Assembly: GCA_016291475.1 (NCBI GenBank)
Contig: JAEEXJ010000023.1
Location: 1 to 35,051, forward strand
Length of the DNA stretch: 35,051 bases
DNA from: Lachnospiraceae bacterium
GTDB lineage: Bacteria > Bacillota_A > Clostridia > Lachnospirales > Lachnospiraceae
Direction of reading: 5' to 3'
Shown: positions 25,177 to 32,845 of the stretch, piece by piece
Numbering within the stretch: the stretch's first letter is position 1
Layout: every line of letters begins with the position of its first letter
The notes under the pieces: generated by a model
What the model was told of the DNA's origin: nothing
What the model saw: the letters and a program-made list of their open reading frames with translations, nothing else
Database searches by the model: none
Position numbers and translations under genes: made by a program

Positions 25177-27729
25177 GTGATCATTACGAAAAAATTTAGA
25201 AAAGAAATTTCATTACTGCTTATATTGTCAATGCTGCTTTCTCTTACGGCATGTAAGGGCGGCGAAGAAAATACCGAACCTGTAGAGGATACCGAAAATA
25301 CCGAAGAGGAGTATGTAGAAGCTGTAGATCCCGAGACAGGAGAGACCGTGGAGTATTATCATTCCGATCTTGCCAAGACCGGAGTTTATGATATTACCGA
25401 TATTGACCTCGGATTCGGAAACAAAGAGGTATATGTAACTAATGCCGGCAAGACCGAAAACGGCGCTTATTATGTGGTATGTGAAAGAGACGAATACTGG
25501 AATCAGGCATATTATATCCTTGACCTTGACGATAAGGGAAATCTGGTCACATCAACACATCTTTCCCTTCCCGTAGATATTATCAGAAGCGAAGAAGATG
25601 TCGTAACCGATGTGACCGAGGCCAATAAAGAAACTTCCGGAATCGTTTATGAAGATGTTAATGATCTGCTTAAAGAGAATAAGATTAAATCCGGTGATAT
25701 AGACGGATTATATTATGAATTTTTCAATTATGCCGGAGACGGCACATTTGAAGCTGTGATAAGGATCTATATTCTCGATGCCGAGGAATCTTCCAGAGAG
25801 TATTCTTTTAACGTACGCTGGAATAAAGACGGTGAATGCACCGATGTTTTATATCTTCCCGTAGATTACGCTGACGGATATATTGACGATTATATTTATT
25901 CTGCAGACGGAAGACTGTCGGTGCTTTACAACTATTATATGTGGGATGATGATGCGTCCGGAGAAGGTGTCGTTGTTTTTTCCGAGGACAGATTTGACGA
26001 TTCCGAGAAAATGATTGTTACCGAGAATAAAGATATCAGCTCTTGGGCAGACTACATTGGGGAATTTTTAACTGTCGGTGATAAGACACTGGCTGTTTAT
26101 GCATCGTCGGATGAGCCTTCCGAAACAAGTGTCTCCGAGATCGATACGGATACTTTTGAGCCTGTAAATACCTACGTTCTTGACCAGTTCGGATCCGGAA
26201 CTGTTTATCCTATCGGTTCCACAGATGATGGTCAGATTATCTTTAAAACAAACGGAGGACTCGAGTCCTGCAAGGATGGTGAAAAAGCTTCACTGTTTTT
26301 CGATACTATCAATTCCGGTTTTCGCGATGACGGAAGCGGTTATTTTGTAAGTGTGGACGGATCTGAGGAATTCTATCTGTCCTATATCAATACGTCCGGA
26401 GAAAGATATATTGCTTTTTGCAAGCATGTTCCCGAGGAGGATGTTGCGGATTGTGACGTTGTTACTCTTGCATCCACATGTCTTTATGCTCCCATGATCG
26501 ATCGTATTGTAGACTTCAATGAGAATAACACAGGAGTCAGAATCGTATTCAGGGACTATAACATCTTTGAGAAAAAAGATGATTTCGATGCCGATATCAA
26601 AAAGCTTTATGACGATATGAAGAACGGACGTATGGCTGATATCGTATATCTGGATACATATACAAATGTAGATATTGATTATCTTTCATACAGCGGTATT
26701 CTTGCGGATATCGGAGCTCTTATTGATGAAGATCCCGATATGTCGAGAGATGACTATCTTACCAATATATTCGATGCCATCAGCTTTGACGGCAGGCTCT
26801 ATTGTATTATGCCTTCATTCTCGATTTATTCCGCTTACGGCAATTCGGATTATATTTCCGGATACGAGAATTGGAATGTGGATGAATTCCTTGAATATTC
26901 CGAAGGGCTTGATCCCGAAGAATCGATCGTGTTCACTATGTATGAGACACGTCAGAATTTCCTGGAGGATATGCTTAAGTACAACGGATACAGCTGGGTC
27001 GATAAAGATAATTTTACCTGTGATTTTAACGACATTAATTTCTTAAGACTGGTTGGTTACGCGGCTCAGGTACCCGAAGAGATCGATTTTGACGGAATTC
27101 ATATGCAGAATTATTGGGACGGATATGACAATATGTATAATTCCGGCGAGATAAGACTAAAGCTGGAGTACATGACATCATATAAAGAATCATATTATGG
27201 TGCATATGCTACATGTAAGAATGAACCTGTTTACGTAGGATTCCCTTCACCGGATTCTCAGGGTTCCGTCATCACCAATACAAGCTATTATCTTCTTAGC
27301 GCCGCATCACCTGTTCTTGACAGGGCGTGGGATTTTGCAAAAGTATTCCTTCAAAGTGATTATCAGGAATCCGATTATATATACAATTTCCCTGTTCTGG
27401 AAGATGCGTTTGATAAGATGATGGATGATTGTAAGAATCCGTTCACTTCATACAACGAGTATGGTCAGGAATATGAATATATGCCTACATATGAAGATGA
27501 AGACGGTGAGTATGTTGAAGTTCCTTATATGACAGATGAGCAGGTTGAACAGGGAAAGACTTTTATCAGTTCTGTTGACAGACCGGCTTTTGAAGACCCG
27601 GAGCTTAATGAACTTATCATTAATGAGATCTATAACGGATTCGACAGCGGCAAGACCCCTGAGGAGATAGGCGCTTCCGTTCAGATGGCGGTTCAGACTG
27701 TTCTGGATGACAGGAAAGCAGGAAATTAA
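25177..27729 (+). CDS. Large extracellular solute-binding lipoprotein (ABC family 1-like C-terminal half)
   Basis: The 850-residue protein begins with a lipoprotein signal peptide (KKFRKEISLLLILSMLLSLTAC) whose lipobox Cys is residue 26. An acidic linker follows (EENTEPVEDTENTEEE). Residues about 60-420 form a beta-rich domain with propeller-like strands. From about 425 on it resembles an ABC solute-binding protein (VVTLASTCLYAPMIDRIVDFNENN ... ADIVYLDTYTNVDIDYLSYSGILADIGALI). That suggests a surface binding protein, perhaps for sugars, but no permease or ATPase gene is nearby. No ATG starts the frame. GTG at 25177 overlaps the AAAGGG ribosome site, so the true start may be ACG at 25186 or ATT at 25183. 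It shares the 210-bp divergent region with the CPBP operon. Confidence 0.82.
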   Translation: MIITKKFRKEISLLLILSMLLSLTACKGGEENTEPVEDTENTEEEYVEAVDPETGETVEYYHSDLAKTGVYDITDIDLGFGNKEVYVTNAGKTENGAYYVVCERDEYWNQAYYILDLDDKGNLVTSTHLSLPVDIIRSEEDVVTDVTEANKETSGIVYEDVNDLLKENKIKSGDIDGLYYEFFNYAGDGTFEAVIRIYILDAEESSREYSFNVRWNKDGECTDVLYLPVDYADGYIDDYIYSADGRLSVLYNYYMWDDDASGEGVVVFSEDRFDDSEKMIVTENKDISSWADYIGEFLTVGDKTLAVYASSDEPSETSVSEIDTDTFEPVNTYVLDQFGSGTVYPIGSTDDGQIIFKTNGGLESCKDGEKASLFFDTINSGFRDDGSGYFVSVDGSEEFYLSYINTSGERYIAFCKHVPEEDVADCDVVTLASTCLYAPMIDRIVDFNENNTGVRIVFRDYNIFEKKDDFDADIKKLYDDMKNGRMADIVYLDTYTNVDIDYLSYSGILADIGALIDEDPDMSRDDYLTNIFDAISFDGRLYCIMPSFSIYSAYGNSDYISGYENWNVDEFLEYSEGLDPEESIVFTMYETRQNFLEDMLKYNGYSWVDKDNFTCDFNDINFLRLVGYAAQVPEEIDFDGIHMQNYWDGYDNMYNSGEIRLKLEYMTSYKESYYGAYATCKNEPVYVGFPSPDSQGSVITNTSYYLLSAASPVLDRAWDFAKVFLQSDYQESDYIYNFPVLEDAFDKMMDDCKNPFTSYNEYGQEYEYMPTYEDEDGEYVEVPYMTDEQVEQGKTFISSVDRPAFEDPELNELIINEIYNGFDSGKTPEEIGASVQMAVQTVLDDRKAGN

Positions 27730-27757
27730 CAGTTTTTCGCGATTTCCGAGTAAAAAC

Positions 27758-27786
27758 TTGCAATTTTTCCTTACTTGTGATATCTT
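27758..27786 (+). promoter_or_regulatory. Promoter for secG
   Basis: TTGCAA (27758-27763) and TATCTT (27781-27786) are separated by 17 bp, in the gap after the lipoprotein gene. The leader to secG would be about 45 nt. I see no terminator for the lipoprotein gene in the same gap. Confidence 0.65.
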
Positions 27787-27837
27787 ATCAAAGTCTGTGA
27801 AAATAAAGCATTATAAATGCAATGATGAGGTTTGTAA

Positions 27838-28077
27838 ATGAGCGCACTTCGTATAGTTTTTACAATACTTTTTATACTTGACTGCCTGATTCTTACTGTT
27901 GTAGTTCTTATGCAGGAAGGTAAGTCCCAGGGACTGGGAGCCATTGCCGGAGCAGCAGAGAGCTATTGGGGCAAGAATAAGGGACGCAGCATGGAGGGCT
28001 TTCTCGTAAAGCTTACCAGAGCACTTGCAGTACTTTTCATGGTACTTGCGATCCTGCTGAACCTTAACACTTATTGA
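27838..28077 (+). CDS. secG: Preprotein translocase subunit SecG
   Basis: SecG is the small auxiliary subunit of the SecYEG channel. At 79 residues it has the usual two membrane helices (about 5-24 and 57-77). The conserved cytoplasmic loop is VVLMQEGKSQGLGAIAGAAESYWGKNKGRSMEG. GAGG lies 10 nt before the ATG. The secG-rnr-smpB-ssrA order seen here is common in Firmicutes. Confidence 0.95.
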   Translation: MSALRIVFTILFILDCLILTVVVLMQEGKSQGLGAIAGAAESYWGKNKGRSMEGFLVKLTRALAVLFMVLAILLNLNTY

Positions 28078-28090
28078 TATCGCGGATTTC

Positions 28091-28121
28091 GGGCGTCCGT
28101 TAATGCGGACGCCCTTTTTTT
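28091..28121 (+). terminator. Strong hairpin and T-tract between secG and rnr
   Basis: GGGCGTCCG and CGGACGCCC form a perfect 9-bp stem with a TTAATG loop, followed by seven T. It looks like a full intrinsic terminator, yet only 16 nt separate its T-tract from the rnr ATG and I see no promoter there. It may therefore be an attenuator with partial read-through. Confidence 0.9.
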
Positions 28122-28137
28122 ATCCTGATAGGGAATT

Positions 28138-30336
28138 ATGAAGAAAAAAGGAAACTACGGAAAATTGAATAAAAAGAGCGGTCATTCTTCCGCAGTACCT
28201 TCCTCACCTGTCAGGAGAAAAAAACAGACCAAGGTAGTCTTAAAGGGTAAACAGGGTAAGGGAAAGCTATTCCGTTATGAAGGAACCTACTGCGCAACCG
28301 ACAAGGGTTACGGCTTTGTAAAGGTAGAGGGCTTTACCAGGGATGTGTTTATATCCGAAAGGTTTACCAATTACGCTTTTCAGGGAGATAAGGTTCTTAT
28401 AGAACTTCTTACTCCCGGTCCTTTATATGACGGAGAAACTTCCGAAAACGGCCGCGGACCCAAGAGCCGGGAAGCTAAGGTCGTTAAGGTGATCGAACAT
28501 TCCATAACCAGGATAGTCGGAACCTTTGAAGAGATCAGAAACGGCTACGGATTTGTTATCCCCGATAAAGGAACCCTTGCATCCGATCTGTATATTCCCA
28601 AGGGAAATACCATGGATGCGGTTACCGGACAAAAAGTTCTTGCGGAAATTTCGGATTACGGAGAGTTTAAAAGATCTCCCGAGGGCAGGATAGTTGAGAT
28701 AATAGGTGACCTTGACGATCCTCTTACGGATGATATCAGTGTTATCTGTGCACTGGGACTTCGGACCGATTTTCCCGATGCGGTTATAAGGAATTGCGAT
28801 GATATCTGCGGAGACGGCAGCATCGAAGGAAGCAAGTCTGCTTCACAGCTGGATGATCTGTATAATATCGATTCTTTATCCGATATCTTTACCGATTCTT
28901 TTAACGGTAAGGGAAAAAGGATAGATCTGAGAAGCATCATTACATTTACGATAGACGGAGATGATTCGGGAGATTTTGATGATGCGGTAAGTCTTGAGAT
29001 ACTTGATAATGCAACCGAAGATGGCGGAGTATATATAGTCGGCGTTCATATAGCAGACGTTGCGGAGTATGTCGTCGAAAACTCCCCGCTTGATGCGGAG
29101 GCTTTGGAAAGAGGATGCAGTGTTTATTTTCCCGGAAGAGTTCTTCCAATGCTTCCCGAGAAACTTTCAAACGGTCTGTGTTCACTGAATCCCGATGAAG
29201 ACAGGCTTAGCCTTTCTGCTATCATGCTTCTTGATAAGGATGGGAAGACGATAGATCATCTTATCACCGAATCGGTTATCAGGTCATCCAAGAGAATGAC
29301 TTACGGAAACGTCGATAAGGTACTTGATGGGAATGTTCCTTCGGGATATGAATCTTTTGCCGATATACTTGAAGACATGGCAGCGATCGCATCTATCCTC
29401 CGCAAGAGGAGATTTGCCAAGGGATCCGTTGATTTTGATATAGATGAATGTGAGATCAGCGTTGATGAGAACGGTAAAGTAACCGATATAAAAGCAAGAG
29501 AAAGAAGTGCATCCAGATCTCTTATCGAAGAGTATATGCTTCTTGCCAATAAAACGGTCGCAAAGCATTTCTGTAAAAAGAAGATTCCTTTTGCATACCG
29601 TGTTCATGAAGATCCCGATATGACCAAGATCAGGGAACTTGTGGAGACTTTCAAAAAGCTCGGTCTTTCTGTTGATAAAAAGATCATCAAGAAGGTTAAC
29701 GGATCTGATGACGACAGCATCAGTTCATCAGAGATAGCAAAACTTCTGAATGAAGCGGAAGGTACACCTTTTGAAATGCTCATTAAGACACTTACACTCA
29801 GGAGCATGCAAAGAGCCGAATATAAACCTGAATCTCTGGGGCACTACGGACTGGCTTTCAAGTATTATTGTCACTTTACATCACCCATCAGAAGATATCC
29901 TGATCTTCAGATCCACAGGATTATCAAAGAGACTTTAAGGGGCAGGATGAAGGCTGAGGCCAAAGAACACTACGCAAGTATTCTTCCGGAGGTTTGCAGA
30001 AAGTCTTCTGTTTGTGAGAGAAGAGCACAGGAAGCTGAGTATCAGGTAGACCGTCTCAAGATGATCAGATATATGGAAGATCATATGGGTGAGGAATTCG
30101 AAGGAACCGTTTCCGGTGTTACAAGGTACGGGATATTTGTAAAGCTGGATAATTCCATAGAAGGCATGATAAGCGTTTACGATCTTCCTGCCGATGATTA
30201 TATATACGAGGAGTCTCTTCTCAGGCTTACAGGAAGACGATCAAGAAGATATTATTCCATAGGTAAGAGACTAAAGGTATCTGTCAGCGGATGTGACTTA
30301 AATCAGAGAGTCATTGATTTTGTTATCGCAGAGTGA
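28138..30336 (+). CDS. rnr: Ribonuclease R
   Basis: RNase R is a processive 3'-5' exoribonuclease that degrades structured RNA and works with tmRNA/SmpB on faulty messages. The 732-residue protein has a Lys-rich N-terminus, two cold-shock RNA-binding domains (about 45-115, GTYCATDKGYGFVKVEG; and 118-190, IRNGYGFVIPDKG), and the RNB catalytic domain with the metal site TIDGDDSGDFDDAVSLE and VGVHIADVAEYV. SPIRRYPDLQIHRII follows, then a C-terminal S1 domain (FEGTVSGVTRYGIFVKLDN). The ATG follows ATAGGGA. It lies 12 nt before smpB, so the functional partners are co-transcribed. Confidence 0.97.
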   Translation: MKKKGNYGKLNKKSGHSSAVPSSPVRRKKQTKVVLKGKQGKGKLFRYEGTYCATDKGYGFVKVEGFTRDVFISERFTNYAFQGDKVLIELLTPGPLYDGETSENGRGPKSREAKVVKVIEHSITRIVGTFEEIRNGYGFVIPDKGTLASDLYIPKGNTMDAVTGQKVLAEISDYGEFKRSPEGRIVEIIGDLDDPLTDDISVICALGLRTDFPDAVIRNCDDICGDGSIEGSKSASQLDDLYNIDSLSDIFTDSFNGKGKRIDLRSIITFTIDGDDSGDFDDAVSLEILDNATEDGGVYIVGVHIADVAEYVVENSPLDAEALERGCSVYFPGRVLPMLPEKLSNGLCSLNPDEDRLSLSAIMLLDKDGKTIDHLITESVIRSSKRMTYGNVDKVLDGNVPSGYESFADILEDMAAIASILRKRRFAKGSVDFDIDECEISVDENGKVTDIKARERSASRSLIEEYMLLANKTVAKHFCKKKIPFAYRVHEDPDMTKIRELVETFKKLGLSVDKKIIKKVNGSDDDSISSSEIAKLLNEAEGTPFEMLIKTLTLRSMQRAEYKPESLGHYGLAFKYYCHFTSPIRRYPDLQIHRIIKETLRGRMKAEAKEHYASILPEVCRKSSVCERRAQEAEYQVDRLKMIRYMEDHMGEEFEGTVSGVTRYGIFVKLDNSIEGMISVYDLPADDYIYEESLLRLTGRRSRRYYSIGKRLKVSVSGCDLNQRVIDFVIAE

Positions 30337-30348
30337 TAAAAGATAATT

Positions 30349-30822
30349 ATGGCTAATGAAAAAGAGCATACTAAGCTCATTGCAAACAATAAAAAAGCTT
30401 TTCATGACTATTTCATCGAAGAGCAGTATGAATGCGGAATAGTCCTTGTGGGAACCGAGGTAAAATCACTTCGTATGGGAAAGTGCTCCATAAAGGAGGC
30501 CTGGGTACGTATTGAAAAGGGTGAACTCTGGATCATGGGAATGAACATTTCTCCCTATGAAAAAGGAAACATCTTTAACGTGGATCCCATGCGTGTCCGC
30601 AAGCTTCTTGTGCACCGCTCCGAGATCAATAAACTTGAGAACTCGGTTTCCAGAGACGGTTATACGCTTGTTCCTCTTGATGTTTACTTCTCAAAAGGTC
30701 GTGCCAAAGTCCGTATCGGGCTTGCAAAAGGTAAGAAGAATTATGATAAGCGTGAGACCATAGCCAAGAAAGACCGTGCAAGGGAAGCGGAGAGAGAATT
30801 TAAAGTTCGTATCAAACAGTAG
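30349..30822 (+). CDS. smpB: SsrA-binding protein SmpB
   Basis: SmpB binds tmRNA and brings it to stalled ribosomes for trans-translation. The 157-residue protein has the oligonucleotide-binding core ([48 protein letters not shown]) and the basic C-terminal tail ([23 protein letters not shown]) that inserts into the mRNA channel. The ribosome-binding site is weak (AAAAGATAATT). The last base of its TAG stop is the first base of the inverted repeat that separates it from ssrA. Confidence 0.97.
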   Translation: MANEKEHTKLIANNKKAFHDYFIEEQYECGIVLVGTEVKSLRMGKCSIKEAWVRIEKGELWIMGMNISPYEKGNIFNVDPMRVRKLLVHRSEINKLENSVSRDGYTLVPLDVYFSKGRAKVRIGLAKGKKNYDKRETIAKKDRAREAEREFKVRIKQ

Positions 30823-30918
30823 ATGACAATGGGGACGTTTTATTTTTGTCATCTGATATATAAAAAATCATAAAATTATAGAATTTGATGACAAAAATGA
30901 AACGTCCCCATTGTCATC
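30822..30918. repeat. 32-bp near-perfect inverted repeat (REP/MITE-like element)
   Basis: The two arms (30822-30853 and 30887-30918) are inverted copies that differ at one base, around a 33-bp AT-only-like centre. Each arm begins GATGACAATGGGGACGTT when read inward and ends TTTTTGTCATC. Each arm is itself bounded by short GATGACA/TGTCATC inverted ends, giving a nested structure. It fills the whole gap between the smpB stop and the ssrA promoter. Similar GGGGACG-TTTTGTCA palindromes occur as dispersed repeats in Clostridia, some near REP-associated Y1 transposases (recalled, not searched). No transposase is in the window. In RNA it would form a very long hairpin. Confidence 0.85.
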
Positions 30919-30919
30919 A

Positions 30920-30928
30920 TGCTATAAT
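30920..30928 (+). promoter_or_regulatory. Extended -10 promoter for ssrA
   Basis: TGCTATAAT carries a consensus -10 with the TGn extension, 2 bp after the end of the inverted repeat. No -35 hexamer is visible; the place where one would lie is inside the repeat arm. Transcription would begin about 10 nt before the mature tmRNA 5' end. Confidence 0.7.
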
Positions 30929-30944
30929 ATATATAATTGAATAT

Positions 30945-31316
30945 GGGGTAGTTAAGGTTTCGACAGGGAATTTGAAACTGGAGAAGCTGTCCGGTGCGAA
31001 CCGTTAATCGCAACCTAAAATAAACGCTGATAACAATCAGTACGCACTCGCTGCCTAATAAGTAGCGTGTGACGCCCATTTAAGGGCTCGTCGGCCCATT
31101 GCACTCACGCTTTGGGGTTCCGGCGTCGCATCGTGAGAAACGGTGTATGGTAAGCTTTGCCCATGCATACGTATTATGAAGCTACCCCGGAAGTGAGTTT
31201 GTCAGGAGCGCTCATTTCCGGAGGAACGTGCCTGCAGAAGGCGAAAGAACTGACTATGACAGTAGAAGGACAGAGGGATGGTTCTTTGGACACGGGTTCG
31301 ACTCCCGTCTACTCCA
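30945..31316 (+). ncRNA. ssrA: Transfer-messenger RNA (tmRNA)
   Basis: tmRNA rescues stalled ribosomes and tags unfinished proteins. The 5' end GGGGTAGTTAAGGTTTCGACAGGG-type block pairs with CTACTCC at the 3' end to form a 7-bp acceptor stem (one G-T pair). The discriminator base is A. The T-arm has the stem ACGGG/CCCGT around loop TTCGACT. The 3' CCA is not encoded (CTA follows), so it must be added. The pseudoknot region is evident from complementary CCGGAAGTGAG and CTCATTTCCGG. The total is about 372 nt, in the normal range for one-piece tmRNA. Ends are inferred from the acceptor stem. Confidence 0.96.
31026..31061 (+). other. tmRNA tag-peptide reading frame
   Basis: The internal frame reads ADNNQYALAA followed by tandem TAA stops. 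The ALAA end is the usual ClpXP-type degradation signal. The resume codon is taken as GCT after ATAAAC. The exact first codon is inferred from tags of related bacteria. Confidence 0.85.
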
Positions 31317-31321
31317 CTAGG

Positions 31322-31366
31322 CCGCGAAGTGTTTTGATCTGACAGATCCGCTTCGCGGTTATTTAT
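31322..31366 (+). terminator. Terminator of ssrA
   Basis: CCGCGAAG and CTTCGCGG form an 8-bp outer stem, with an inner GATCT-GAC-AGATC hairpin in its loop, followed by TTATTTAT. The T-tract is interrupted, so some read-through into the MATE gene 18 nt downstream is possible. Confidence 0.8.
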
Positions 31367-31384
31367 GAGATGAGGCATTGTTTT

Positions 31385-32791
31385 ATGGCTGTATTTAAAG
31401 AAAACAAGTTGTTCGGTTCCGGAAAATTCTATATAAATGCACTTTCTATCGCAGTTCCCATTATGCTTCAGGCTCTTATTCAGAGTCTGGTATCACTTGT
31501 AGATAACTTTATGGTTGCCGGACTCGGTGATGTTTCAATGGCCGGTGTAAATGTCTCCGGTCAGATTCTGTTTGTGTTTTTTGTTTTTATCAATTCAATC
31601 TGTATGGCCGGCGGTATCTTTATGACACAGTTTTTCGGTGCCAAAGATTCCGAGGGGATGAAACAGGCTTTCAGATTTAAACTTATATTCGGCTTTCTTG
31701 CATTTATTCCTTTTTTTCTGGTTTGTATTGTTTTTCCGAAGCAGGTAATTTATCTGATGCTTAACGGAAATCTTCAAAGAGACCTGATTCTTCCCGAGGC
31801 GGTCAGCTATATCAGGCTGATGTTCTTTATGGGACCCCAGCTTACGTTTTCACTTAGTGCAGCTAGTTCTTTCAGGGATCTGGGAAGAGTAAAGTTTCCC
31901 CTGGTAGTAACCATAATTGCAACTCTTACCAATACATTTTTTAACTGGGTTCTGATCTATGGCAATCTCGGATTTCCGGCTATGGGCGTAAGGGGGGCTG
32001 CAATTGCAACTGTCATCGCAAGGTCTCTTGAGTTTGTCATTTTTGCTACGGCACTTCTCATTAAAAAACCGGAATTTTCCGTTAAGATCAAAGAATTCTT
32101 CAAGGTTGACGGTAAGCTTATAAAAGAGATTTTTAAGAAAGGGTCTCTTGTTCTGTTTTGTGAGATGGTATGGATCGCATCGGAGACTGTTACCAGCTGG
32201 ATCTTTAACGGACGAGGCGGAGCTGAGGTTGTATCGGGAATGTCCGCCGGATTCGCCATTGCCAACTTATTCTTTGTTGCATTCGGAGGAATATATAGTG
32301 CAACTCAGGTTGTTATCGGTAAGACTTTGGGTGAAGGTAATCTGGAAAAAGCTCGCTCGGAAAAGACATGGCTCTTATCGGGTTCTGCGGTGTTCGGAAT
32401 ATTCATGATGCTGTTCGGCTTTATAACCGTAGCCATTGTTCCTTTCGTATTCGGAAGCCTCAGTGAGGAGGCTATTTCCATTTGTACCAGGATGGTTATC
32501 CTGATGGCGGTTCTTACTCCGGTCTGGGTATACATGAATGCTCAGACTGCAATAGCGAGAGCGGGTGGCGATACAATGATGGGAGCAACAGCGGATGCTC
32601 TTATTACGATATTCGTAATGTTCCCGCTTCTTCTCGGACTTGGATTGTTTACTTCCGTGGGACCTGTTGAAATCTATTTGTTGGTTAAACTTTTGGATGT
32701 AGTCAAGGTCATGGTGTTTACTTTCTGGCTTAAGAAAGAACGATGGCTTAAGAATCTTACTGTTAAAGAAGAGAGCAGAGAAACTGCATAG
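31385..32791 (+). CDS. MATE-family multidrug/sodium efflux transporter
   Basis: The 468-residue membrane protein has about 12 hydrophobic helices and MATE landmarks. The first-repeat entry is SIAVPIMLQALIQSLVSLVDNFMVAGLG, then GGIFMTQFFGAKDSEGMKQAF, and the second-repeat counterpart is IYSATQVVIGKTLGEGNLEKAR. It probably exports small cations or drugs using a Na+ or H+ gradient; the substrate is unknown. An in-frame ATG at 31370 would add five residues. I prefer 31385 because GAGG lies 9 nt before it. It has no clear promoter of its own and follows the ssrA terminator closely. Confidence 0.93.
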   Translation: MAVFKENKLFGSGKFYINALSIAVPIMLQALIQSLVSLVDNFMVAGLGDVSMAGVNVSGQILFVFFVFINSICMAGGIFMTQFFGAKDSEGMKQAFRFKLIFGFLAFIPFFLVCIVFPKQVIYLMLNGNLQRDLILPEAVSYIRLMFFMGPQLTFSLSAASSFRDLGRVKFPLVVTIIATLTNTFFNWVLIYGNLGFPAMGVRGAAIATVIARSLEFVIFATALLIKKPEFSVKIKEFFKVDGKLIKEIFKKGSLVLFCEMVWIASETVTSWIFNGRGGAEVVSGMSAGFAIANLFFVAFGGIYSATQVVIGKTLGEGNLEKARSEKTWLLSGSAVFGIFMMLFGFITVAIVPFVFGSLSEEAISICTRMVILMAVLTPVWVYMNAQTAIARAGGDTMMGATADALITIFVMFPLLLGLGLFTSVGPVEIYLLVKLLDVVKVMVFTFWLKKERWLKNLTVKEESRETA

Positions 32792-32810
32792 AGATGTTTA
32801 AAGGTATTAT

Positions 32811-32840
32811 AAAAGGACGGTTCATATGAACCGTCCTTTT
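32811..32840. terminator. Bidirectional terminator between the MATE gene and the convergent esterase-GH43 gene
   Basis: A perfect 30-bp palindrome (half-site AAAAGGACGGTTCAT) has four A at one end and four T at the other, so it works as an A-stem-T terminator on both strands. It lies 19 nt after the MATE stop and 5 nt after the stop of the opposing gene. Confidence 0.92.
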
Positions 32841-32845
32841 GCATA

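Noticed and set aside
31157..31342. Open frame of 61 codons after the tmRNA tag
   Set aside because: It lies within the mature tmRNA and its terminator; the bases are explained by RNA structure.
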